A stretch of DNA of 64,000 nt, taken from assembly GCF_001426755.1 (NCBI RefSeq), contig NZ_LMFJ01000001.1:2750407-2814406 (forward strand), given 5' to 3'. Under the pieces are notes generated by a model. That model was not told where the DNA came from and did not search any database. It worked only from the letters and a program-made list of their open reading frames with translations. Positions 17,440-25,059 of this stretch are shown here, piece by piece (within the stretch, counting starts at the first letter, position 1; every line of letters starts with the position of its first letter). A program made the translations under genes and the position numbers. Origin of the DNA: Aeromicrobium sp. Root495. Its GTDB lineage: Bacteria; Actinomycetota; Actinomycetes; Propionibacteriales; Nocardioidaceae.

Positions 17440-17906
17440 GCGAGCACGTGCGGCCGCAGGTGACCATCTCCACCGACGGCGCGTGCCTCGGCAACCCCGG
17501 GCCGGGCGGCTGGGGCGCCATCCTGCGCAGCGGCTCCCACGAGAAGGAGATCTCCGGCTCGGACCCCGCCACCACCAACAACCGCATGGAGCTGACCGCG
17601 GCCATCCGCGGTCTCGAGGCACTCAAGCAGCGCTCCGACGTCATCCTGCGCACCGACTCCACGTACGTGCGCAGCGGCATCATGACGTGGGTCAAGGGCT
17701 GGCAGCGCAACGGCTGGAAGACGTCGGCCAAGCAGCCCGTCAAGAACGCCGACCTCTGGCTCGAGCTCGTCGCGGCCTGCGAGCGGCACGAGGTCGAGTG
17801 GCGCTGGGTCAAGGGCCATGCCGGCGACCCCGACAACGAGATCGCCGACCGGCTCGCCACCACCGCCGCCCGCAACCAGACGCCACCGCCCGAGGACGAA
17901 CGATGA
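17436..17906 (+). CDS. rnhA: Ribonuclease HI
   Basis: 156 residues. Cleaves the RNA strand of RNA-DNA hybrids. The four acidic catalytic residues are visible in order: D in [18 protein letters not shown] in [17 protein letters not shown] in [12 protein letters not shown] and D in [16 protein letters not shown]. The [13 protein letters not shown] handle region and the KGH loop are also present. Start ATG overlaps the thioesterase stop. The last codons (EDER-stop) lie inside the first unit of a palindromic repeat, which provides GAC GAA CGA TGA in the same frame as at the end of cobQ. Confidence 0.95.
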   Translation: MSEHVRPQVTISTDGACLGNPGPGGWGAILRSGSHEKEISGSDPATTNNRMELTAAIRGLEALKQRSDVILRTDSTYVRSGIMTWVKGWQRNGWKTSAKQPVKNADLWLELVAACERHEVEWRWVKGHAGDPDNEIADRLATTAARNQTPPPEDER

Positions 17907-18014
17907 GGGTCCGGGGTCGCGGCCGCGACCACGAGCCCTCGTCCTTCGTCTCCCCACGGGCCACGACGAGGGGATGAGGTCGCGATGACGACCCCGGACC
18001 CTCGTCGTTCGTCC
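17894..18014. repeat. Palindromic repeat family 1, copy B (two units)
   Basis: The 26-base arm at 17894-17919 (GGACGAACGATGAGGG...) is the inverse complement, with one mismatch, of the arm at 17989-18014 (...CCCTCGTCGTTCGTCC). Each half also forms its own unit with a central palindrome: GGTCGCGGCCGCGACC at 17915-17930, and a weaker GGTCGC..CGACC core around 17978-17994. The first unit contains the rnhA stop codon; the second contains the start codon of the next gene. Confidence 0.8.
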
Positions 18015-18761
18015 TTCCCCGACGACCTCGGCCACGCCGTCGAGGTGCCTGGCGAGGCCCGGCGGGTCGTCTCGCTCGTCCCCTCCCTCACCGAGGCCGT
18101 CGCTGCCACCCGGCCCGAGGCGCTCCTGGGCGCCACCGACTGGTGCACCCACCCCGCCGACCTCGACGTCACGCGGGTCCGCGGCACCAAGAACCCCGAC
18201 CGCAGCGCCATCGTGGCGCTCCGGCCCGACCTCGTCATCGCCAACCAGGAGGAGAGCCGCGAGCTCGACGTCCGCCGCCTCCGCGAGGCCGGCATCGCGG
18301 TCTGGGTCACGCGGATCGAAACCGTCGACGAGGCCTTCGCCTCCATGCGCCGGCTCTTCGTCGAGGCCCTCGGGTGGGGTGTCCCGGACTGGCTCGAGGA
18401 GTCCGAGCGCGCCTGGTCCGGCCCCGTCCCCGAGCCTCGCGGCACCGTCGCCGTGCCCATCTGGCGCGACCCCTGGATGGTCGTGGGTCCTCGCACCTTC
18501 ACGACCGACCTGCTGCGCCGTCTGGGCTGGGCCAACGCCTACGACAGCGACGCGCCCGACGCCGACCGATACCCGCACGTCGAGCCGGCCGACCTCGACC
18601 GTCACGACCTCGACCTGGTGCTCCTCCCGGACGAGCCCTACGTCTTCACCCCCGACGACGGGCCCGAGGTCTTCACGCAGGTCCCGACCCGACTCGTGAA
18701 CGGGCGCCTGCTCACCTGGTACGGCCCGTCGCTGCTTCCAGCCCGGCACGTGCTCGACTGA
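17985..18761 (+). CDS. BtuF-like helical-backbone metal receptor without signal peptide
   Basis: 258 residues of the periplasmic-binding (type III, helical backbone) fold: RRVVSLVPSLTEAVAATRPEALLGATDWC, VRGTKNPDRSAIVALRPDLVIANQEESR, GIAVWVTRIETVDEA and PVPEPRGTVAVPIWRDPWMVVGP. Relatives bind cobalamin, haem or ferric siderophores outside the cell, but here there is no signal peptide or lipobox, so the protein should be cytoplasmic. Its first ~14 codons (MTTPDPRRSSFPDD) are encoded by a palindromic repeat unit. Third gene of the thioesterase-rnhA operon. A role in handling B12 is possible given the window, but not shown. Confidence 0.75.
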   Translation: MTTPDPRRSSFPDDLGHAVEVPGEARRVVSLVPSLTEAVAATRPEALLGATDWCTHPADLDVTRVRGTKNPDRSAIVALRPDLVIANQEESRELDVRRLREAGIAVWVTRIETVDEAFASMRRLFVEALGWGVPDWLEESERAWSGPVPEPRGTVAVPIWRDPWMVVGPRTFTTDLLRRLGWANAYDSDAPDADRYPHVEPADLDRHDLDLVLLPDEPYVFTPDDGPEVFTQVPTRLVNGRLLTWYGPSLLPARHVLD

Positions 18762-18763
18762 GC

Positions 18764-19510
18764 TCAGGCCAAGAGCTCGGGACCCGCGGTGTCCTTGAGC
18801 CGCACCCCGGAGACCCCCAGCTCACGCGACCCGGCGACCAGGGCTGCGGTGATGCGGGCGGCGTTGGCGTAGGACTGCCCGCCCGGCGGATGGATGTTGG
18901 AGATGCAGTTGCGGTCGGCGTCGCTGCGTCCTGGGCGGGGCGCATGGGTGAGGTAGATGCCCAGGCTGTCGGCCACCGACAGCCCTGGCCGCTCCCCGAT
19001 CACCACCACGAGCGTCGTGACGCCGAGCGCCTCACCCACGGCGTCGCCCAGGGCCACCCTGGCCTGGGTGGCGATCACCGGCGGGGCGATCCGGTACTGC
19101 TCGCCGAGCGCGTCGACGAGGGCTCGGAGCATGCCGGCGCCGTGCTCCGCCAGGGCCCGCGGCGACAGTCCGTCCGCCAGCACGACCGCCACGTCCGAGC
19201 CGTCCGGCGCCAGGCCGGCCAGGTCCGCCGGCTCCCGGCCGAGGTCCGGGCGGCGCAGGTACTCCGCGCGTGACTCCGCACGGCTCCGCACGTGCACCGG
19301 GGTGCCGATCCCCACCTCGGCCACCGCAGCGCCGAACGACTCGACGTCGAGCGGCTCGTGCACCGCGTCGCGGGCCGCGGCGTGCGCTGCCGCGAACTCC
19401 AGGACCCGGCGGGTGGGCAGCGAGCTTCCCGCCCGTCCCAGTCCGATCCGCGCCTGCGTGCTCGCGCGGAGCACGGCCCAGGGGTCGTCGACCGGCACGT
19501 CCTCGTTCAT
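18764..19510 (-). CDS. eutC: Ethanolamine ammonia-lyase small subunit
   Basis: 248 residues. With EutB it forms the AdoCbl-dependent enzyme that splits ethanolamine into acetaldehyde and ammonia. Family features: DPWAVLRASTQARIGLGRAG at the start, SRAEYLRRPDLGR, VVLADGLSPRALAEHG, VVVIGERPGLSVADSLGIYL and the typical late motif DADRNCISNIHPPGG. Start ATG overlaps the eutB stop (ATGA). Ends two bases from the convergent BtuF-like gene. There are no carboxysome-like shell genes nearby, as is usual for actinobacterial eut operons. Confidence 0.95.
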   Translation of the reverse strand: MNEDVPVDDPWAVLRASTQARIGLGRAGSSLPTRRVLEFAAAHAAARDAVHEPLDVESFGAAVAEVGIGTPVHVRSRAESRAEYLRRPDLGREPADLAGLAPDGSDVAVVLADGLSPRALAEHGAGMLRALVDALGEQYRIAPPVIATQARVALGDAVGEALGVTTLVVVIGERPGLSVADSLGIYLTHAPRPGRSDADRNCISNIHPPGGQSYANAARITAALVAGSRELGVSGVRLKDTAGPELLA

Positions 19511-20928
19511 GCGCCCTTCCCCAGGGGACCCGCCAGCGCGAGCAACGGCGATCCGGCGAGGTCCAGCGGGAGCACCCGGCCGTCGGCATCGGCCATGCCC
19601 ATGCGCGTGAGCCATGCCTCGAACTCCGGCGCCGGGCGGAGGTCCAGCACCTGGCGCACGTAGAGCGCGTCGTGGAACGAGAGGCTCTGGTAGCCGAGCA
19701 TGATGTCGTCGGCACCGGGGACCGCGATGACGAAGGCCGCCCCGGCGACCCCGAGCAGCGTCAGGAGGGTGTCCATGTCGTCGGTGTCGGCCTCGGCGTG
19801 GTTCGTGTAGCAGACGTCGACGCCCATGGGCAGGCCGAGCAGCTTCCCGCAGAAGTGGTCCTCGAGGCCCGCGCGGATGATCTGCTTCCCGTCGTAGAGG
19901 TACTCCGGACCGATGAAGCCCACGACGGTGTTGATGAGCAGCGGGTCCAGCGCCCGGGCCAGGCCGTAGGAACGGGTCTCCAGCGTCTGCTGGTCGACCG
20001 GCTTCCCGCCGGTGCCCAGGTGGGCACCGGCCGAGAGGGCCGAGCCCTGACCCGTCTCGAGGTACATGACGTTGTCGCCCACCGTCCCGCGCCCCAGCGA
20101 GCGCCCGGCCTCGTTGGCCTCCAGGAGCATCGGCACGGTGACCCCGAAGCCGGCGTTCGCCCCCTCGGTCCCGGCGATCGACTGGAACACGAGGTCGACC
20201 GGGACGCCCTGCTCGATGAGGTTGACGGTCGTGGTCACGTGCGACAGCACGCACGACTGCATGGGGATGTCGAAGCGTTGACGCACGTCGTCGAGCAGGT
20301 GCAGCAGCCGCGCCGTCGCCTGGGGCGAGTCCGTGGCCGGGTTGATGCCGATGACGGCGTCGCCGCTGCCCATGAGCAGGCCGTCCAGGGTCGCCGCTGC
20401 GATGCCGGCCGGGTCGTCGGTGGGGTGGTTCGGCTGCAGACGGGTGCCGAGACGCCCCGGCAGCCCGATCGTCGTGCGGAAGGCCGTGGTCACCCGCACG
20501 GCCGCGGCGACGGCGATCAGGTCCGAGCTCCGCATGATCTTCGAGACCGCAGCGACCATCTCGGGGGTGAGACCGGGGGACACGGCAGCCAGCACGGTCG
20601 CGGCGCCGGGTCCGGCCGCCGTCTCCAGGAGCCAGTCGCGGAACCCGCCCACCGTGAGGTGCGAGACGGTCGAGAAGGCCGCGGCGTCGTGCGAGTCGAT
20701 GATGAGGCGCGTGACCTCGTCGCTCTCGTAGGGGACCACCAGCTCCTCGAGGAAGGTCGTGAGCGGGAGGTCGGCCAGGACCGACGCCGCCGCCACGCGC
20801 TCAGCGTCCGAGGACGCCGCACACCCGGCCAGCTGGTCTCCCGAGCGCACCGGCGTCGCCTTGGCCATCACCTCGACGAGCCCGTCGAAGGTGTAGGTGG
20901 TGCCGGCCAGGCTCTGCCGTCGGATCAC
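19507..20928 (-). CDS. eutB: Ethanolamine ammonia-lyase large subunit
   Basis: 473 residues, the normal length. TIM-barrel subunit carrying the substrate and AdoCbl sites: RTTIGLPGRLGTRLQPNHPT, VIGINPATDSPQATARLL, SCVLSHVTTTVNLIEQGVPV, VFQSIAGTEGANAGFGV, MYLETGQGSALSAGAHLG and VDVCYTNHAEADTDD are all highly characteristic. The start is a GTG overlapping the permease stop (GTGA). Middle gene of a permease-eutB-eutC operon. No cobalamin riboswitch is seen in front of this operon. Confidence 0.96.
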   Translation of the reverse strand: MIRRQSLAGTTYTFDGLVEVMAKATPVRSGDQLAGCAASSDAERVAAASVLADLPLTTFLEELVVPYESDEVTRLIIDSHDAAAFSTVSHLTVGGFRDWLLETAAGPGAATVLAAVSPGLTPEMVAAVSKIMRSSDLIAVAAAVRVTTAFRTTIGLPGRLGTRLQPNHPTDDPAGIAAATLDGLLMGSGDAVIGINPATDSPQATARLLHLLDDVRQRFDIPMQSCVLSHVTTTVNLIEQGVPVDLVFQSIAGTEGANAGFGVTVPMLLEANEAGRSLGRGTVGDNVMYLETGQGSALSAGAHLGTGGKPVDQQTLETRSYGLARALDPLLINTVVGFIGPEYLYDGKQIIRAGLEDHFCGKLLGLPMGVDVCYTNHAEADTDDMDTLLTLLGVAGAAFVIAVPGADDIMLGYQSLSFHDALYVRQVLDLRPAPEFEAWLTRMGMADADGRVLPLDLAGSPLLALAGPLGKGA

Positions 20929-22358
20929 TCCAGGTCCCGCTCGGCCTGGGCCAGGGCGGCGAACTCCTCGTCGGGCGAGGACGCCACGAGGTGGTGTCGG
21001 CTGTAGAGCCCGAAGTACGCCATGAAGGCTGCGAAGACGGCGAGGCACCAGAGGGCTGCCGTGCTGTCGACGATGAACGTCGCGATCACCGAGAGCACCG
21101 CCACCACGAGGGCGAAGCCCGTCGTGGCCACACCGCCCGGCGTCCGGTACGGACGGGGCATGTCGGGCTGCCTCACCCTCAGCACGATGTGGCTCACCAT
21201 GATGAGCACGTAGCTGAGGGCCGCACCGAAGACCGCCATGTTGAGCAGGAGCGCACCCTCGCCGGTGAACGTGAGGACGAACCCGATGAGGCCCGGGACC
21301 ACGAGCGCGAGGGTCGGCGCCTTGCGGCCGTTCGTGACGGAGAGCGACGTCGGCAGGTAGCCCGCCCGCGACAGGGCGAACAGCTGGCGCGAGTAGGCGT
21401 AGATGATCGAGAAGAAGCTGGCCACCAGGCCGGCCAGGCCGATGTAGTTGACCACCTTGGCCGCGGCGTCGTTGCTGAGCGCCTCGACGAGGGGGTTGCC
21501 GGAGCCGGAGATCATCTCGGCACCGCCGGCCCCCGTGGCCAGGACGAGCGAGAGGGCGCAGGTGACGAGCAGGACGCCCATCGCCGCGATGATGCCGCGG
21601 GGCACGTTCTTCTCGGGGTCGGCGGTCTCCTCCGCCGCGAGCGGCACTCCCTCGATCGCCAGGAAGAACCAGATGGCGAACGGAAGGGCCGACCAGATCC
21701 CGAGGTAGCCGAACGGGAGGAACTCCGACGACCCGGCCGCATCGGTCGCGGCGATGTCGGTGAGGTTGGAGACGTCGAAGTCGGCGAGGGCGGCGACCGC
21801 GAAGACCACGAGGCCGAGGAGGGCCACCGAGGTGATGACGAACATGACCTTCAACGCCTCGCCCACCCCCGCGAGGTGGACGCCGATGAACAGCACGTAC
21901 ACGGCCAGGTAGACCCACCAGCCGTCCGTGATCCCGAAGATCCCCAGGGACTCGACGTAGGCGCCGATGAAGGTCGCGATCGCGGCCGGGGCGATGGCGT
22001 ACTCGATGAGGATGGCCGTGCCGGTGGCGAACCCTCCCCACGGCCCGAGCGCGCGCCGGGCGAACGTGTACCCGCCGCCGGCGGCCGGCAGCGCCGACGA
22101 CAGCTCGGCCATGCCCAGCACGAGCGCCAGGTACATGCTGGCCACGAGCACCGACGCGATCAGCAGCCCGCCGAAACCGCCCTCGGCGAGCCCGAAGTTC
22201 CAGCCCGAGTAGTCGCCGGAGACCACGTAGCTAACACCGAGCCCGGCGAGCAGCAGCCAGCCGGCGCTGCCCTTCTTGAGCTGCCTCTTCTCGAGGTACT
22301 CGTCCGGCGCGGCAGCACCGGCGGCGGTCGTGGACGGCGCGGGTTCCTTGAGGGTCAT
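20925..22358 (-). CDS. eat: Ethanolamine permease (APC superfamily)
   Basis: 477 residues with about twelve hydrophobic segments. Typical ethanolamine permease landmarks: LLLAGLGVSYVVSGDYSGWN, ELSSALPAAGGGYTFARRA, ILIEYAIAPAAIATFIGAYV, LAIEGVPLAAEETADPEKNV and YSRQLFALSRAGYLPTSLS. It brings ethanolamine across the cytoplasmic membrane for EutBC; the three genes overlap and form one operon starting here. The acetaldehyde made would need dehydrogenases encoded elsewhere. Start ATG at 22358, eight bases after a TAGCGT hexamer. Confidence 0.92.
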   Translation of the reverse strand: MTLKEPAPSTTAAGAAAPDEYLEKRQLKKGSAGWLLLAGLGVSYVVSGDYSGWNFGLAEGGFGGLLIASVLVASMYLALVLGMAELSSALPAAGGGYTFARRALGPWGGFATGTAILIEYAIAPAAIATFIGAYVESLGIFGITDGWWVYLAVYVLFIGVHLAGVGEALKVMFVITSVALLGLVVFAVAALADFDVSNLTDIAATDAAGSSEFLPFGYLGIWSALPFAIWFFLAIEGVPLAAEETADPEKNVPRGIIAAMGVLLVTCALSLVLATGAGGAEMISGSGNPLVEALSNDAAAKVVNYIGLAGLVASFFSIIYAYSRQLFALSRAGYLPTSLSVTNGRKAPTLALVVPGLIGFVLTFTGEGALLLNMAVFGAALSYVLIMVSHIVLRVRQPDMPRPYRTPGGVATTGFALVVAVLSVIATFIVDSTAALWCLAVFAAFMAYFGLYSRHHLVASSPDEEFAALAQAERDLE

Positions 22359-22366
22359 GCAGGACG

Positions 22367-22372
22367 ACGCTA
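22367..22372 (-). promoter_or_regulatory. -10 element of the ethanolamine operon
   Basis: TAGCGT on the minus strand, eight bases before the permease ATG. Confidence 0.4.
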
Positions 22373-22441
22373 GGGCCGTCCCGTTACCGCCAGGTGTCGC
22401 TCACGACTGATCCAGGTTTCATCGAGTACCCGGTGGGGCCG

Positions 22442-23893
22442 TCAGCTCTTGGACGCTTCCTTGCGCTCGAGGATCCGGCGCTCGGCCGTGCGCTTCTCGC
22501 GAGCCGTGATGTGGAGCTCGTGCTTGGCCACGACGTACGGCGTCTCGCCGACGATGGCGTTGTGGCTGCCGCTGAAGAGGTACTTGCTCGACAGGTTGAT
22601 GAGCGTGGCGAGCCGGTTGCGGTTGCCCAGCAGCGTGGCGATGTGCAGCCCCACCCAGATGATCCAGGCGGGGAAGCCCGTGAGGCGCGGGAGGTGCGTG
22701 ATCTCGGCGACCGCCGACGACTTGCCGATCGTGGCCATCGTGCCCTTGTCGGAGTACTTGAAGGGCTTGGGCTTGCTCTTGCCCTTGAGCTCGGCCTTGA
22801 TCACCTTGGCGACGTGCTTGCCACCCTGGATGGCCGGCTGGGCCAGCTGCGGGAGCGGGTTGGGGCCGATGGAGATGTCGCCGATGGCGAACGTCCCGGG
22901 GATCCCGTTGACCTGCTGGTGCTCGTCGACCTCGATGCGGCCGCCGCGACCCTGCGGGACGTCCCAGTCGAGGACCGTGGGGTGCGCCGTCACGCCGGTG
23001 GCCCACACGACGATGCCTGCGCTCAGGAACTCCTCCTGGCCGTCCTTCTCGATGAGGACACCGTCGGCGCGGACCTCCTTCACGGCCGTGTTGAGCCGGA
23101 GGTCGACGTCGCGCTTGAGGAGCGACTTCTTGGCGTACTCGCGCAGCTTCTCGTGGAAGGGACCGAGCACGGCCGGAGCCATCTCGAGCAGCGTGACGTG
23201 GATGCGGTTGCGGTCGAGCTCGGGGTACGTCGTGGGCATGTCGTTGTTGCGGAACTCCGCGAACGCGCCCGCGGTCTCCACGCCCGTGGCGCCGCCGCCG
23301 ACCACGACGAGACGAAGGTCCTCGTCCTGGCCGTTGATGGCGAACTCCTCGAGGCTCTCGAAGAGCTTGTCGCGGACCTTGAGGGCCTCGGACCGCTTGT
23401 ACAGCGGGGTGGCGAACTCCTCGGCACCCTTGGTGCCGAAGAAGTTGGTGGTGACGCCGTTGGCGAGGATCAGGTAGTCGTAGCTGATCGACACGTCGCC
23501 GTGCAGCGAGAGCCGCTTCTGGCTGTGGTCGATGGCCGTGACGATGCCCTTGAGGAAGCGCACGTTCTTCTGGTTGGCCCGCACGGCGCGCAGGAACCAG
23601 GTGATGTCGCCGGGGTTCAGGCTCGCCGTGGCGACCTGGTACAGCAGCGGCTGGAACGTGTTGTAGGTGTGCCGGTCGATGAGGGTGATGTCGACGTCGG
23701 CGCGACGGAGCTTGCGCACGGCCGCGAGTCCGCCGAACCCTCCACCCACCACCACGACGTGCGGGCGGTTGGAGCGGGTGTGGGCGGAGCCGGGTGCGGC
23801 GTCGCTGCTCGGGCTGGTGTCCAGGCCGGAGGCATTGCCCACAGGGGTGTCGGAGGCTGCGTCGGAAGCTGGGTTGGAGGCGGTGTCTGCCAT
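22442..23893 (-). CDS. ndh: Type II NADH dehydrogenase
   Basis: 483 residues. Non-proton-pumping NADH:quinone oxidoreductase on the inner face of the membrane. FAD-binding GxGxxG region HVVVVGGGFGGLAAVRKL near residue 46, the NADH-binding site LVVVGGGATGVETAGAFAEF, and the FAD segment GTFAIGDISI with QLAQPAIQGGKHVAK after it. The C-terminal membrane-attachment region includes FPAWIIWVGLHIATLLG. The first ~42 residues are a Ser/Ala/Asp-rich low-complexity extension not found in most homologues. Start ATG lies six bases after a TACGCT hexamer. Confidence 0.94.
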   Translation of the reverse strand: MADTASNPASDAASDTPVGNASGLDTSPSSDAAPGSAHTRSNRPHVVVVGGGFGGLAAVRKLRRADVDITLIDRHTYNTFQPLLYQVATASLNPGDITWFLRAVRANQKNVRFLKGIVTAIDHSQKRLSLHGDVSISYDYLILANGVTTNFFGTKGAEEFATPLYKRSEALKVRDKLFESLEEFAINGQDEDLRLVVVGGGATGVETAGAFAEFRNNDMPTTYPELDRNRIHVTLLEMAPAVLGPFHEKLREYAKKSLLKRDVDLRLNTAVKEVRADGVLIEKDGQEEFLSAGIVVWATGVTAHPTVLDWDVPQGRGGRIEVDEHQQVNGIPGTFAIGDISIGPNPLPQLAQPAIQGGKHVAKVIKAELKGKSKPKPFKYSDKGTMATIGKSSAVAEITHLPRLTGFPAWIIWVGLHIATLLGNRNRLATLINLSSKYLFSGSHNAIVGETPYVVAKHELHITAREKRTAERRILERKEASKS

Positions 23894-23899
23894 GCCTCC

Positions 23900-23905
23900 A
23901 GCGTA
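23900..23905 (-). promoter_or_regulatory. -10 element of ndh
   Basis: TACGCT on the minus strand, six bases before the ndh ATG. Confidence 0.4.
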
Positions 23906-23945
23906 CTCGCGTCCTGCCGCGCCTCGCAGGTCGGGCCGGACTTTG

Positions 23946-24995
23946 TCAGGACAACTCGGGCGGGGTCCGGAGCTCGGGCTTGAGGCTCTGGACCAGCACC
24001 ACGATGGCGGCGACGCCGGTGGGGAGGCCCACCGGGAAGGACAGCGCGGAGAGGACGATCGTGACTCCGGCCATGATCCGCAGGAAGTTCAGGGCGGAGC
24101 GGCGTCCGGAGAGAGCGGTCACGCCCGCCGCGAGGCCGAGCAGCGAGGCCACGAGAGCGACGGCGGTCCCCCACCGCGTGTACTGCAGGAGGGTGTCGAT
24201 GCTCACGTCGCTGTCGCGCAGCAGGTCGCGCACCATGGCCGAGTCCTGGGATGCGTCGCGGTAGACGTCGGCCCCGAGGGTCGACACGAGCAGGCCCATG
24301 GCCGAGCCGATCACGACGAGCGCAGAGAACCCGATCGTGGTCCAGGCAGCGATCTCGAGCGCCCGCGGACGGGGCCGCCCGGAGTCGACAGGACGGCCGG
24401 GGTCGACGGGCGGCGTGCGCGGGGCCGGCGCCTCCCGCGTGGCATAGGTCTGCGTCGTGGCGTCGTAGGTGGGGACCTCGAGCCGGGGAGCGTCGTCGGA
24501 GGAGGAGGGGTGGACGCCGGGCTTCGTCGCCCGCCGGGCCGCCGGCGCGACAGGACGACCGTTCACGGCGTCGAACCAGCGGCGCGAGTCCGGCGACCAG
24601 AACGTGAAGGCGCACAGGAAGAGCATCGCGGCCGGCAGCAGGCCCACCAGGCCGCCGAAGGTCGCGACGAGCGCACCGAGCACGCAGAGGGCGGTGAGGA
24701 ACCAGCGGGACGGCCGGTCGCCGCGCACTGCGAAGACCGCGAAGACCATGCCGGCCACCGTCAGTGGCACGACCCCGATGAGGACCCACCGCGCCCAGCG
24801 CACAGCCGTCTCGATCGTGACCCCGAGGTCCTTGAGGACGGCCTCGTCCATGGACCTGCGGAGCGACTCCTGGGTGTCGAGCGAGTTCCACGACCCCAGG
24901 ACCGAGACGATGCTGAAGAGCAGGAGGCCGCTCGCGACCCCGACGAAGACGCAGGCGATCGTCAGCGCGGGTGGGCGCTGCAGGGTCGGAGGCAT
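23946..24995 (-). CDS. Polytopic membrane protein with internal duplication
   Basis: 349 residues, about seven hydrophobic segments, no recognised family. The two halves appear related: SMDEAVLKDLGVTIETAVRW then a helix, a G-R turn, FL...helix and VGLLPAAM in the first half; DSAMVRDLLRDSDVSIDTLL then RW-helix, GRRSALNFL, helix and PVGLPTGVAAIVVL in the second. A polar, Pro-rich cytoplasmic-type linker (residues ~130-210, APAPRTPPVDPGRPVDSGR) joins them. I use the ATG at 24995 seven bases after TAGTCT, rather than one 12 codons upstream that overlaps the promoter. Function unknown. Confidence 0.75.
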   Translation of the reverse strand: MPPTLQRPPALTIACVFVGVASGLLLFSIVSVLGSWNSLDTQESLRRSMDEAVLKDLGVTIETAVRWARWVLIGVVPLTVAGMVFAVFAVRGDRPSRWFLTALCVLGALVATFGGLVGLLPAAMLFLCAFTFWSPDSRRWFDAVNGRPVAPAARRATKPGVHPSSSDDAPRLEVPTYDATTQTYATREAPAPRTPPVDPGRPVDSGRPRPRALEIAAWTTIGFSALVVIGSAMGLLVSTLGADVYRDASQDSAMVRDLLRDSDVSIDTLLQYTRWGTAVALVASLLGLAAGVTALSGRRSALNFLRIMAGVTIVLSALSFPVGLPTGVAAIVVLVQSLKPELRTPPELS

Positions 24996-25002
24996 GCCGC
25001 CC

Positions 25003-25008
25003 AGACTA
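25003..25008 (-). promoter_or_regulatory. -10 element of the duplicated membrane protein gene
   Basis: TAGTCT on the minus strand, seven bases before the ATG at 24995. Confidence 0.4.
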
Positions 25009-25017
25009 CGGGGAGCA

Positions 25018-25052
25018 CCGAGGGCCCCCACCGGTGCGGTGGAGGCCCTCGG
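25018..25052 (-). terminator. Terminator after clpB
   Basis: A 15-base stem CCGAGGGCC..CC.CACC / GGTGGAGGCCCTCGG with one non-Watson-Crick position and a five-base loop, eight bases beyond the clpB stop. No U-run, as is common in high-GC actinobacteria. Confidence 0.7.
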
Positions 25053-25059
25053 GCGTTCG

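Noticed and set aside
22359..22441. Cobalamin riboswitch for the ethanolamine operon
   Set aside because: The gap between the permease start and ndh is about 80 bases and lacks the core motifs.
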